A stretch of DNA of 64,000 nucleotides from an uncultured Prevotella sp. (GTDB lineage Bacteria > Bacteroidota > Bacteroidia > Bacteroidales > Bacteroidaceae). The position numbers were made by a program, and so were the translations under genes. The stretch lies in contig CAAGPV010000095.1 in assembly GCA_900771975.1 (NCBI GenBank), positions 1 to 64,000 on the forward strand, given 5' to 3'. This document shows, piece after piece, positions 1 to 8,320 of the stretch (position 1 is the stretch's first letter; every line of letters starts with the position of its first letter). The notes below the pieces were generated by a model. That model saw only the letters and a list, made by a program, of their open reading frames with translations, did not search any database and was not told the DNA's origin.

Positions 1-6
1 CAAAAT

Positions 7-31
7 CCTGAGCAACTTTTTGTTGCTCAGG
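7..31. terminator. Perfect 10-bp hairpin near the left edge
   Basis: The arms CCTGAGCAAC and GTTGCTCAGG flank a five-T loop. On the minus strand the hairpin is followed by ATTTTG, a weak T-run, so it may terminate a minus-strand transcript such as the dnaA one reading leftward. No gene is visible beside it within the window, so its role is an inference. Confidence 0.4.
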
Positions 32-150
32 AACTTATAAATAAAGTTAAATCAAAGTGTTGCGGAATTAAGGATAAACAGTTTTTATTATTGCTCGTGA
101 GAGTAGGAGTAAACGACTTGAGTTAATTTATTTTAGTAAAGTTATTTATG

Positions 151-190
151 AGCGTTGCAGTCGTGAAGACAGTGGCGCTTTTTTCTTTTA
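151..190 (+). terminator. Rho-independent terminator on the plus strand
   Basis: Arms AGCGTTGC and GTGGCGCT pair with some G-U pairs, followed after one mismatch by a short inner stem. The hairpin leads directly into TTTTTTCTTTT on the plus strand. No plus-strand protein gene precedes it in bases 1-150, so the transcript it ends must begin left of the window or be a non-coding RNA. Confidence 0.5.
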
Positions 191-240
191 TTGTAAAAAG
201 GAAAAAGCTACAAGCCAACATCAAGAATTCTAAAAAACAA

Positions 241-1653
241 TTAGTTTTTTAGTTTGAAGGAATTCTCTATACTTAACAAGTCATCGGCAAACACCTTATC
301 CACCTGTAAACGCTTTTCCACTTGCGAACAACTGTGAATTACCGTAGAATGGTCACGCCCCCCTACAAGTTTACCTATACGACTTGCGGGCATCTTGGTG
401 TATTTCTGTGCCATAAACATTGCCACCTGACGAGCTACAACAAACTCCCGTTTACGGCTTCTGGAAGAAACTGATTTGGTGGAAACATTATAATGCTTGC
501 AAACAGTTTCAATGATATCATCTATTGTAAGTGGTTCATCATCAATTTTTACCGCACGCCGAACAATACGTTCTGCCAAACGCATGTCTATATTGCAATT
601 GTAGACCACACTATAGGCCAACAGGGAATTGATGGTTCCTTCCAAGTCACGAACACTTCCATTGGCTGTTTGCGCAATAAACTGTATGACTGTTTCCGAA
701 ATCTGCAACCCGTCTCTTTTTATTTTGTTGTGCAAGATGTCCACACATAACTGTACATTGGGCTTTTCAAGTTCGGCAATCAATCCACAAGCAAAGCGAG
801 TGAGCAAACGTTCATTCATGCCTTTGAGATCAACGGGTGGGCGATCGCTTGCCAGCACAATGCGCTTACCGTTTCTGAAAAGATGGTTGAAGATATGGAA
901 GAAGGTATCCTGAGTTTTTGTTGCAGTAGCCCATTCCTGTATATCATCAACAATCAACACATCAATAGTCTGATAGAAATTGATAAAATCGTTGGTCGTA
1001 TTATTGAGAACCGAATTGGTATACTGCACTTGAAACAGACGAGCACTGATATAAAGCACTCGCTTTTTAGGATAAAGCTGCTTTATACGAAGTCCGATGG
1101 CATTTATAAGATGCGTCTTACCACATCCCGAAGGCCCATAAATAAACATCGGATTAAACTGGGTAGTATTGGGATGTTCTGCAATAGACAATCCTATAGA
1201 ACGAGGCAACTTGTTACTGTCACCTTCTATAAAGGTTTCAAAGCTCATGTGAGGATCCAAATGGGGATCCAATTCCTGCACAGCCATATCGTTTGAAACT
1301 GGAAGAACAGGGTTTTCCACACTTCCCCTACCCTTCTTGACACCGACAGCCTCTACTGGATCAGACGGCAAGACAATTGTTTTGTCGTGGGCCTTGTCTG
1401 CCACTATACGATAGTTGAGACAGACTCCCGCGCCAAAGACGGACGTTAAAACCTTCTTCCAAAGCTCTGCGTAGTTCTCTTCCAAGTACTCATACACATA
1501 TTGGCTCGATATCTGCACCAATACCTCACGAGTCGTTTCATTAAACGACTCGATGACAATGGGCTTGAACCATGTGTCAAACTGTTGCTCCGAAACATTC
1601 TTTTCTATAAGGCGGAGTACAGCATCCCAAAGAGCTTGGGTTTTAGCGTTCAT
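241..1653 (-). CDS. dnaA: Chromosomal replication initiator DnaA
   Basis: DnaA binds DnaA boxes at oriC and opens the origin. The 470-residue protein has the usual order: N-terminal helicase-loading domain, a short variable linker, the AAA+ core with Walker A GPSGCGKT (about residues 173-180) and Walker B VDD (about 235-237), then the C-terminal DNA-binding domain with signature GGRDHSTVIHSC. I chose the ATG at 1653 (MNAKTQALW). The frame stays open to 1722, but a -7 promoter element lies at 1720-1727, so the upstream codons are probably not translated. Length and motifs are normal. The neighbouring MCE gene is also on the minus strand but 372 bases upstream. Confidence 0.97.
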   Translation of the reverse strand: MNAKTQALWDAVLRLIEKNVSEQQFDTWFKPIVIESFNETTREVLVQISSQYVYEYLEENYAELWKKVLTSVFGAGVCLNYRIVADKAHDKTIVLPSDPVEAVGVKKGRGSVENPVLPVSNDMAVQELDPHLDPHMSFETFIEGDSNKLPRSIGLSIAEHPNTTQFNPMFIYGPSGCGKTHLINAIGLRIKQLYPKKRVLYISARLFQVQYTNSVLNNTTNDFINFYQTIDVLIVDDIQEWATATKTQDTFFHIFNHLFRNGKRIVLASDRPPVDLKGMNERLLTRFACGLIAELEKPNVQLCVDILHNKIKRDGLQISETVIQFIAQTANGSVRDLEGTINSLLAYSVVYNCNIDMRLAERIVRRAVKIDDEPLTIDDIIETVCKHYNVSTKSVSSRSRKREFVVARQVAMFMAQKYTKMPASRIGKLVGGRDHSTVIHSCSQVEKRLQVDKVFADDLLSIENSFKLKN

Positions 1654-2025
1654 ACGGTAAGTTAATATACTGTTGTTTCTAAGTGCAAGAAGAATGAGCT
1701 TTTGCCACATTCGTAAATGCAAAGATACTAATATTTTTGCAATTTACTCGGTGGATAACTTTTTCTTTTATTGCCTAATTTAGGGGCAACTGCCTATCAA
1801 CACTTCTATTACAGGATTATTACAGGCTCATCGTTACAAACCATCGATTGCCCATTTCCATATATTTGACACACTGACAGTTACGTCAATTCTCACCATT
1901 GTTTCGCAATATGTTCAAAAAAGCGCTGTAACCTTCCGGAAACACCTGTTACATACCACGTTACAACATCGCATTTAAGTGTGAAACACACTTTCGTCTA
2001 TTTAGACCTATTTTAAATATCCCTG
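1654..2025. other. Intergenic region upstream of dnaA
   Basis: This 372-base stretch holds the dnaA promoter (-7 element CAAAGATA on the plus strand at 1720-1727, read as TATCTTTG), one DnaA-box-like TTATCCACC on the minus strand at 1750-1758, and a 7-bp inverted repeat AAGTGTG-AAA-CACACTT at 1977-1993 just past the MCE gene stop. No open reading frame is convincing. A single DnaA box is not enough to call an origin. Confidence 0.5.
1720..1727 (-). promoter_or_regulatory. dnaA promoter, -7 element TATCTTTG
   Basis: It matches the Bacteroidota TAnnTTTG element and would give a transcription start near 1713 and a leader of about 60 bases before the ATG at 1653. I see no good -33 TTTG. The DnaA-box-like site lies about 23 bases further upstream, which would allow autoregulation (inference). 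Confidence 0.55.
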
Positions 2026-2982
2026 CTATTTGTCTTTTTTTCCAAAAAGAGAGAAGTGCACATAGCGTTTTGGATGAGCCTTCAAATTCGTCAATAACGA
2101 ATCTGCTGAAATCATTGTTGCATTAAGATTGTTGTAAAGTGACGGGTCGTTCATCAGCAAGCCAAGACTGCCCTTGTTGCTATTGAGCTTTTCAGAAAGT
2201 TGCTGCATGTTGGCCAAAGTAAGGTTTACCTTCTCCATCGTACCGGCAAGGTCAACTCCATTCACCTTATTATTAAGAGTGCCAACCAATCCATTGGCAT
2301 TACCAACCAATCCCTTTACACCTATCATCGTACCGTTCGCATTGTCCAACAAGCCGTTGGCTTTGGCTGTTAGTACGGGCAAACTTTTGTTTACACTTGC
2401 CAACAACAGATTAAGCTGTTGCGTAGAAGTGGTCAAATCGCTGGTAATTTGTTTTACATTATGTAAAGATGCAGCCAAAGCAGGGTCTGCCAAAAGGGCA
2501 TTTACGCTTGCGAGGATGCTATCAAGCTTAGGTAGCATCTTCTGTATGGTTGGCACCATATTCTTCACTTCCCCCATAGCTCCGTCATTAATACGCCCGT
2601 CAATAATGCCATTGGGAGGCACTATGCCTTTACTACCATCTCCCAAGACAAGATTTACCTGAACGTTTCCCATCAAGTCGCTGACAATTTCAGCCGAAGT
2701 TCCTTTCGGTATCCGCATATTGTTATCAATGTCGGCTTCAACAGTTATGTCGTTGGGATTTTCATAATTATAATCTATACTCTTAACTGTTCCCACTTTG
2801 TAGCCATTGGCATAGATAGGACTCGACGAAGAAAGACCGCTAATATTGTCAAACTTCATCTGATAGTGGGTGGCAGACGAGAAAAGGTTAAGCCCTTTCA
2901 AGAACTGCATACCGAAAAACAAAACAACTATTCCAAAGATTGCAACCAATGCAATTTTAATTTCGTTTCTAATGGGTTTCAT
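2026..2982 (-). CDS. MCE/MlaD-family lipid-binding protein
   Basis: 318 residues. One N-terminal membrane segment (about residues 9-29) anchors the protein in the inner membrane. An MCE (MlaD) beta-barrel domain follows at about 40-115 and then a long helical tail of Asn/Leu-rich heptads, typical of periplasm-spanning MCE proteins. MCE proteins form hexameric rings that carry phospholipids between membranes, normally with an MlaE permease and MlaF ATPase. Neither lies in this window. The gene follows the amidase with a 17-base gap and is probably co-transcribed with it. Family call is firm; substrate and partners are unknown. Confidence 0.88.
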   Translation of the reverse strand: MKPIRNEIKIALVAIFGIVVLFFGMQFLKGLNLFSSATHYQMKFDNISGLSSSSPIYANGYKVGTVKSIDYNYENPNDITVEADIDNNMRIPKGTSAEIVSDLMGNVQVNLVLGDGSKGIVPPNGIIDGRINDGAMGEVKNMVPTIQKMLPKLDSILASVNALLADPALAASLHNVKQITSDLTTSTQQLNLLLASVNKSLPVLTAKANGLLDNANGTMIGVKGLVGNANGLVGTLNNKVNGVDLAGTMEKVNLTLANMQQLSEKLNSNKGSLGLLMNDPSLYNNLNATMISADSLLTNLKAHPKRYVHFSLFGKKDK

Positions 2983-2999
2983 ATAACTGCTTGTATTTC

Positions 3000-4202
3000 T
3001 TATTTTCGCTTTTTCTGTTCTGCTGACACTTCCGATGCGTCGAGCTTTTGTCCATCTCTAAAGGCTACAACAAAAGCATTCGGAAAATCTTGTTGCAAGT
3101 TTTTGCGGAGACGGGCCATTTGCTGATAACTGGCCGATGAGCCTATCGTGTATTTTACCATGCCGCTTTCCCGATAGTAATCTACATCATCATGCCCTTG
3201 AAACTGTTCGCTACCCGGTCGCAGCATTCTGTTCACTGCCAATATTTGCACCTTGTAAATCACCTCACCAGGCTTTGTTTCTTTCGGTTTTGGTTGAGCT
3301 ATCTTTACGGGTTGTGCCGGTTTTGATGGTTCTACAGGCTTTGCTGGAATTGTCTTAACTGGAGGCACGTTTTTCACCGAGTCGGTGATGTTGGCCGTGC
3401 GGGTTGAAGCAGCCACTGCTGACTGTTGGTTTTTATATTTGTCTTTATAGGCTACAAATGCGTTAAAAATAGCTTTTACTGTGGGTTCAAGCGTTTCGTC
3501 ACTGGCCAACAGTTCCTGCTCTTCACTATTGGTGATAAATCCCAACTCCACCAAACACGCTGGCATAGAGGTCTCACGCAGCACCAAGAATACGTCTTGG
3601 CGCACCCCACGATTTGTTCTTCCGGCAGTACGGCAAACTTTATTCTGAATCATTTGGGCCAACTCCACACTCTTTTCCATATTCATGTCATGCATAAACT
3701 CAAACATGATGTTGCTTTCCGGAGAGTTAGGGTCGTAGCCTTCATAATGTTGCTTATAGTCCTTTTCCAAAGAAATGACCGCGTTTTCACGTTTGGCAGC
3801 ACTTAGTTTCTCGTTGGAACGCCTTATTCCCATCGTCCACGTTTCAAAACCTTTGGCTGTTCCGTTAGAGCCTGAGTTGGTATGAAGGGATATGAAGAGG
3901 TCTGCTTTGGCTTTATTTGCTATATCCGCCCGCTTGTGAAGCGGGATGAACACGTCCGTTGTACGGGTATAAATAACATCCACATCGGAACAATTGTCAG
4001 TAATGAACTTTCCCAACATCAATGCAGCACGCAGATTGATGTCCTTTTCCTGAGCTTCTGAGCCCACACACCCAGAGTCATGCCCGCCATGACCCGCATC
4101 AATGACGAGTGTAAACTTACGTCCCGCTCCCAAACACACCAATGAGAATGAGAGGAACAACACTATAATAAGGGTAGTTTTTCTGCAGATACCTATACTC
4201 AT
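3000..4202 (-). CDS. N-acetylmuramoyl-L-alanine amidase, Amidase_3 type
   Basis: It cleaves the amide bond between muramic acid and the stem peptide during cell separation. An N-terminal signal segment (residues 1-25) is followed by the Amidase_3 domain: zinc ligands in DAGHGGHDSG, the Glu after SEAQ and the His in LFISLHTNS, with catalytic Glu in CLVELGFITN. A Pro/Lys-rich linker leads to a C-terminal SPOR-like domain (about 315-385) that may bind denuded glycan. The ATG at 4202 is preferred over an in-frame TTG at 4211. It lies directly upstream of the MCE gene, which suggests a shared envelope role. The exact paralogue (AmiA/B/C-like) cannot be set. Confidence 0.92.
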   Translation of the reverse strand: MSIGICRKTTLIIVLFLSFSLVCLGAGRKFTLVIDAGHGGHDSGCVGSEAQEKDINLRAALMLGKFITDNCSDVDVIYTRTTDVFIPLHKRADIANKAKADLFISLHTNSGSNGTAKGFETWTMGIRRSNEKLSAAKRENAVISLEKDYKQHYEGYDPNSPESNIMFEFMHDMNMEKSVELAQMIQNKVCRTAGRTNRGVRQDVFLVLRETSMPACLVELGFITNSEEQELLASDETLEPTVKAIFNAFVAYKDKYKNQQSAVAASTRTANITDSVKNVPPVKTIPAKPVEPSKPAQPVKIAQPKPKETKPGEVIYKVQILAVNRMLRPGSEQFQGHDDVDYYRESGMVKYTIGSSASYQQMARLRKNLQQDFPNAFVVAFRDGQKLDASEVSAEQKKRK

Positions 4203-4242
4203 AGGGCACAAAGTTAGTTATTTCTTGTGAGAAACCGAAGCA

Positions 4243-4629
4243 TCAAGTCTCGGTTTTTTCGTTTATTACATGAATTTCAACGCCGGCCCCTTTACAATCC
4301 GCCCCCATTGGTGGGTTGATTTTCGTTATTTTCAAGTCTATTGAACCTATCTGGCAGAATGTTTTCGTGAGAACCATCACAATTCGCTGAGCCACATTTT
4401 CGAGCAAAGAAGACGGTTTTTCCATTTCTTCTTTCACCAATTGGAAGACAGTTGCATAGTTGAGTGTATCCTCTACCCTGTCGCTTTGCATGGCAGTAGC
4501 AAGCGGATAGCCCAGTCGCAAACTCACATCATAGTCGTTACCTACCTTTCGTTCTTGTTGAAAAACGCCATGATAGACATGAAAACGAAGGTGTTCCAAA
4601 CACACATAGCTTTTCTGTAATTTCATCAT
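4243..4629 (-). CDS. folB: Dihydroneopterin aldolase
   Basis: It converts 7,8-dihydroneopterin to 6-hydroxymethyl-dihydropterin and glycolaldehyde in folate synthesis. The 128-residue length is normal. The conserved Glu in YHGVFQQERK and the catalytic Lys in ITKINPPMG are present. The ATG at 4629 shares one base with the TGA of the upstream nrdJ-like gene (TGATG), which indicates translational coupling; a second ATG follows at 4626 and a TTG precedes at 4632. Pairing of a folate gene with an RNR homologue may be only an operon of convenience. Confidence 0.93.
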   Translation of the reverse strand: MMKLQKSYVCLEHLRFHVYHGVFQQERKVGNDYDVSLRLGYPLATAMQSDRVEDTLNYATVFQLVKEEMEKPSSLLENVAQRIVMVLTKTFCQIGSIDLKITKINPPMGADCKGAGVEIHVINEKTET

Positions 4630-7184
4630 CAATTTCTACTTGCTCCACAATTGGTACAAATCAGGCAACCATCTTGATAGACAAGGGTCTCCTGTCCACA
4701 CACGGGGCAACGCAAATCACAAGCCTTTGTACCGTTTACAATATATTTCTTCAAAGCTCGTTCTACGCCTACTTTCCACGTATTAATACTTTCGTTCTGC
4801 AACTGCAGCGAAGAAACGAGTTTTATGACATGCTCTATCGGCATACGATAACGCAGCACTCCCGAAATAAGTTTGGCATAATTCCAATACTCAGGATTAA
4901 ACTTTTCGCTCAATCCTTCAACGGTTGTCTTATACCCCCGCTTGTTTTCAAACTGGAAGTCGTAGCGTTTCGTTCCATCAGAATTTACCTGTTTAATGAT
5001 TTTTCCTTTAGTGACTGACTTTGGAAGCAATATCCCTTCTTCGTCATCTTGCAGTCCCGTAAAGATTTCGTAAGGATAGCCATCGAGCAAACCGACAAAT
5101 GCCACCCATTTTTCTTTATTGTTCTGGAAACGAACCACGTCACATTCCAACTCTTTGGGACGTACCTCGGTCACCTGAGGTGGCGTATAAAGCGATGGCG
5201 TTTCTGACGGATTGTCGTTCTGATCTTTCCGGTTGCCGTTTAAAACAGGTACATCGCAACAAGCATCCTTACGGAAAATGGAACATACCTTGCAGCCGTT
5301 TCGCCAAGCTTCTACGTAGAGTCGGCCCAATTGCGACTCCTCTGTATCGTTGGGAACACGAACTGGCATACAGACAGATTGGTCTACCCACTTCTGTACC
5401 GCCCCTGCCACACGCACCAATGTCAAGCCTTCCACATCCTGAGCAGTAGCCCTGTAGTAGGGCGATTTGGCAACAAGGCCATTCAGTTCTTCCGCAGAAT
5501 AACATCTTTTCGTATCATAGCCCTTTGCCTTCATCCAGTCTTTAAATCTTGGGTGATAAAATATTTCTGTTTCCGTACTTTCGTCTTGCTTTGTTGGAGT
5601 TACTCCCTTGGATGTCTGTTCGTCGTTCTTCAATTTCTTACAACGGATGCTTGTCAACTGGCCTACAGGTTCAAGGCCATTGGTGGTCTGTGCCATCAAG
5701 GCCACATCTGGTACAGAAGCGATAGCCAAACAAGCTATGTTGCGTCTCCCCCATACTTTCATCTCTTTCACGATAGAAGAATCGGCATCTCGCAATCGCT
5801 TGACTAAAGGATGATTTTGTTCACGAGAGAATTCAAAAATTCCGAAAGCACCGCGTTCCTGCGCCAAGTTCACACTTTCCCTATACACATTCATGGCAAG
5901 TTGGCGATGCACCTTCGACAAAAAGTCAGTAGCTTCCCTGCTGCCATAATGAAGGCCTAATGCAGCTATCGTGTCTGCATTGGCTATTGTACCTATACCT
6001 GTCCGACGCCCGAGAACGGTCTTGTGTTTTATCTTTTCCCATAAATGATATTCAGTGGCCTTCACGTCTTCTGGTTGGGGGTCGCGTGAGATCTTGTCAA
6101 GTATGGCTTCTATCTTTTCTATTTCCAGGTCGACTATGTCGTCAACTATGCGTTGTGCCATACGTGCATGGCGGGCAAAGAGGTCCGAATCAAATTCGGC
6201 TATGTCTGTAAATGGATTTTTAACATACGAATAGAGGTTCACACTTAGCAGACAACAACTGTCGTAAGGACTAAAAGGTATCTCGCAAGAAGGAGAACTT
6301 GAAATGGTTTTAAAACCAAAATCGGCATAACAACTGGTTAGACTCTCACGAATGACAGTATTCCAAAACTGCAAATTCATCTCCGTGCCCGACCAAATGT
6401 AATGAACTATTTTTTCCCACAGTTTCCGAGCATATATACGTTTTTCGACCTTTGGCTGATTGGCGTCAATCGGGAAACATTGTTCATAGAGTTTGTCGGC
6501 CAATGCCGCTTCCATAAAATCATCGTCAATTTTTAGCGACAAATGGGTTTCTGGACACTCTTCAGAAGCAATATTTTCTTCGATAACGGACTCACTGTCG
6601 GGATGTCGGACGCTAATGTTAAGTTTTAAGTCAGCGTTCACACTTCCATGGTTGACTTCTTTAGCGCTATTACGATACCGTTTCATGAAGGGCACAATCC
6701 CTAAAGAGACTTGCGCTGCATTGTTTATAGAACTGCCCTTGGGTCGAAAGGCACTCAAGTCTAACCCCACTTGACAACTTCGCTTCATCAATTGCACCTG
6801 CTCTTCATCCAACTTCATAATAGCACCATACGAATCAGAATCTCCTTCCAAACCTATAACAAAACTGTTGAAAAGGGGTATGGCTTGTAAGTCATTTCCT
6901 ATGCCTGCCATTAAACTGCCAGAAGGTATGACATAGCGAAAACTGTCCAAGAGAGAAAGCACATCCTGTTCGGACAATGGGTGGACGTACTTGTTTTCTA
7001 TTCTTGCTATTTCCTTGGCTATACGCTTGTGCATATCATGAGGAGACTTCTCAAAGATGTGGCCAAAACTGTCTTTTAGCGCATAGCGGTCTACCCACAC
7101 CTTGGCAGCTTGTGCGTTGCCATCAAAATAAAGTAACGTTTCATGATAGGCCTCGTCGTAAGAATAGGTCTTGATATTTTCCAT
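4629..7184 (-). CDS. Class II ribonucleotide reductase homologue with substituted active site
   Basis: An 851-residue homologue of adenosylcobalamin-dependent NrdJ. Much is conserved: the N-terminal SYDEA region, RPKGS (147-151), YDSC (C310), GRRTGIG (392-398), the long C-terminal region and a zinc ribbon with CxxC pairs at 826/829 and 843/846. The catalytic N-x-C-x-E motif of RNRs reads S297-P-S299-C-E301, so the radical-carrying Cys and the Asn are both Ser. The usual NCFVIG redox Cys is S107. The phosphate loop normally PTGTTS reads SVPDVA (490-495), and the GRRGA segment is replaced near 178-184. The frame is intact. This is likely a pseudoenzyme or repurposed paralogue. Start 7184 is preferred because a -7 element lies at 7211-7218, inside the longer frame to 7271. 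Confidence 0.85.
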   Translation of the reverse strand: MENIKTYSYDEAYHETLLYFDGNAQAAKVWVDRYALKDSFGHIFEKSPHDMHKRIAKEIARIENKYVHPLSEQDVLSLLDSFRYVIPSGSLMAGIGNDLQAIPLFNSFVIGLEGDSDSYGAIMKLDEEQVQLMKRSCQVGLDLSAFRPKGSSINNAAQVSLGIVPFMKRYRNSAKEVNHGSVNADLKLNISVRHPDSESVIEENIASEECPETHLSLKIDDDFMEAALADKLYEQCFPIDANQPKVEKRIYARKLWEKIVHYIWSGTEMNLQFWNTVIRESLTSCYADFGFKTISSSPSCEIPFSPYDSCCLLSVNLYSYVKNPFTDIAEFDSDLFARHARMAQRIVDDIVDLEIEKIEAILDKISRDPQPEDVKATEYHLWEKIKHKTVLGRRTGIGTIANADTIAALGLHYGSREATDFLSKVHRQLAMNVYRESVNLAQERGAFGIFEFSREQNHPLVKRLRDADSSIVKEMKVWGRRNIACLAIASVPDVALMAQTTNGLEPVGQLTSIRCKKLKNDEQTSKGVTPTKQDESTETEIFYHPRFKDWMKAKGYDTKRCYSAEELNGLVAKSPYYRATAQDVEGLTLVRVAGAVQKWVDQSVCMPVRVPNDTEESQLGRLYVEAWRNGCKVCSIFRKDACCDVPVLNGNRKDQNDNPSETPSLYTPPQVTEVRPKELECDVVRFQNNKEKWVAFVGLLDGYPYEIFTGLQDDEEGILLPKSVTKGKIIKQVNSDGTKRYDFQFENKRGYKTTVEGLSEKFNPEYWNYAKLISGVLRYRMPIEHVIKLVSSLQLQNESINTWKVGVERALKKYIVNGTKACDLRCPVCGQETLVYQDGCLICTNCGASRN

Positions 7185-7210
7185 GCTGAATATAGGTACC
7201 TTATATTTTG

Positions 7211-7218
7211 CGAAGTTA
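7211..7218 (-). promoter_or_regulatory. Promoter -7 element of the nrdJ-like gene (TAACTTCG)
   Basis: It is one base off TAnnTTTG and would place the transcription start near 7204, about 20 bases before the ATG at 7184. The leader is too short for a cobalamin riboswitch. Confidence 0.4.
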
Positions 7219-7342
7219 CAAAGACTTTTCGAGATGATAAAGCCTTTGACATTTTTTTTCATACGAGGCATTTATTTCATGATTTCAACTGCAAGTCGGC
7301 AGAGTTTCACCTCATTGAGTTGGGCAATTAAGGAAAATGTTG

Positions 7343-7350
7343 TAACTTCG
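7343..7350 (+). promoter_or_regulatory. Promoter -7 element of the nitroreductase gene (TAACTTCG)
   Basis: It is the same one-mismatch variant as in the divergent nrdJ-like promoter, followed by CA in both cases. The start would be near 7357, about 24 bases before the ATG at 7381. Confidence 0.4.
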
Positions 7351-7380
7351 CATCATATAAACCAATAAATTCATACCGTC

Positions 7381-8145
7381 ATGATATCCATCAAAGACCG
7401 AAAAACAATCAGAAAATATAGCGACAAAGAAGTTCCAAACTCTTTGCTGCACCAGCTTCTGACAGAAGCCGAACGCACTCCAACAATGGGCAACTTACAA
7501 CTCTACTCGGTAGTAGTAACTCGTTCGGAAGAGATGAAAAGACAATTGGCACCAGCCCATTTCAACCAACCGATGGTAACAGAAGCACCTGTTGTGCTTA
7601 CCTTTTGTGCGGATTACCGACGCACCACCACTTGGGCCAACAACCGGCAAGCGACTCCAGGTTACGACAACTTTCTGTCATTTCTCAATGCTGCTACCGA
7701 TGCCCTACTGTTTTGCCAGTCTTTTTGCAACTTGGCCGAAGCCCAAGGACTGGGCACATGCTTTTTGGGTACCACGGTCTATCAACCCCAACTCATCATT
7801 GACACGCTCCACTTGCCACAACTCGTCATGCCTGTTGCCACAATCACGTTGGGATGGCCTGCCGAAAATCCGGACCAAACAGATCGGTTGTCGCTCGAAG
7901 CAGTCATACACGAAGAAACCTATCACGACTATACGCCAGATAGCATCAACCGGTTTTATGCAGAAAAAGAAGCATTGCCAGAGAACAAACACTTTGTAGA
8001 AATAAACCATAAGCAGACCCTTGCACAAATATTTACCGACATTCGATACACACGCAAGGACAACGAAGCCATGTCGGAAGGGCTGATTGAAGCCCTAAAA
8101 AAACAAGGTTTTATTCAGCCTGCAAAGCCCTCAGTAACAGATTGA
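7381..8145 (+). CDS. Nitroreductase-family FMN oxidoreductase
   Basis: 254 residues with the nitroreductase fold: an N-terminal SIKDRKTIRKYSDKEVP (FMN-phosphate binding Arg residues), TPTMGNLQLYSVVV, and a GLGTCFLG loop that packs on the flavin, ending in a helical C-terminal tail as in the larger NfsA/Frp-like members. Such enzymes use NAD(P)H to reduce quinones, nitroaromatics or flavins; the physiological substrate is unknown. It is transcribed divergently from the nrdJ-like gene and sits alone. Family call is firm, substrate is not. Confidence 0.9.
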   Translation: MISIKDRKTIRKYSDKEVPNSLLHQLLTEAERTPTMGNLQLYSVVVTRSEEMKRQLAPAHFNQPMVTEAPVVLTFCADYRRTTTWANNRQATPGYDNFLSFLNAATDALLFCQSFCNLAEAQGLGTCFLGTTVYQPQLIIDTLHLPQLVMPVATITLGWPAENPDQTDRLSLEAVIHEETYHDYTPDSINRFYAEKEALPENKHFVEINHKQTLAQIFTDIRYTRKDNEAMSEGLIEALKKQGFIQPAKPSVTD

Positions 8146-8159
8146 TGCTCAAGCAATTG

Positions 8160-8244
8160 CAAATACCCCACGTTTTACGTCGTAAAACCCTGTGTTTTAG
8201 CCCCTAAAAGCGGCTCTTTTAGCCTGTAAAACACGGCATTTTAG
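8160..8244. repeat. 22-bp-period palindromic module array, copy 1
   Basis: Four 19-bp modules of the form CTAAAA-N7-TTTTAG, each separated by 3 bases, start at 8160 (5' half degenerate), 8182, 8204 and 8226. The seven-base cores are CCCCACG, CCCTGTG, GCGGCTC and CACGGCA. The array lies between the stops of the convergent nitroreductase and MFS genes. It shares the cores GCGGCTC and CACGGCA with copy 3 at 60245-60329. I do not recognise it as a named repeat family. Confidence 0.8.
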
Positions 8245-8280
8245 AACGCAAGAGCCAACACATGAAAAATGAAGACAAAA

Positions 8281-8310
8281 AAACAAGCGAGCCGGTTGGC
8301 TCGCTTGTTT
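8281..8310 (-). terminator. Terminator of the uronate operon
   Basis: A 13-bp perfect stem (AAACAAGCGAGCC / GGCTCGCTTGTTT) with a 4-base loop, followed on the minus strand by a seven-T run. It lies 11 bases past the MFS gene stop. Confidence 0.9.
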
Positions 8311-8320
8311 GCTATAATGT

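Noticed and set aside
1750..1758. oriC beside dnaA
   Set aside because: Only one DnaA-box-like site (TTATCCACC) is visible and there is no box cluster or clear AT-rich unwinding element.
7185..7271. N-terminal extension of the nrdJ-like protein
   Set aside because: The extra codons lie across a -7 promoter element, and the family begins near MENIKTYSYDEA.
7185..7380. Cobalamin riboswitch before the nrdJ-like gene
   Set aside because: The predicted leader is only about 20 bases, far too short, and no B12-box is visible.
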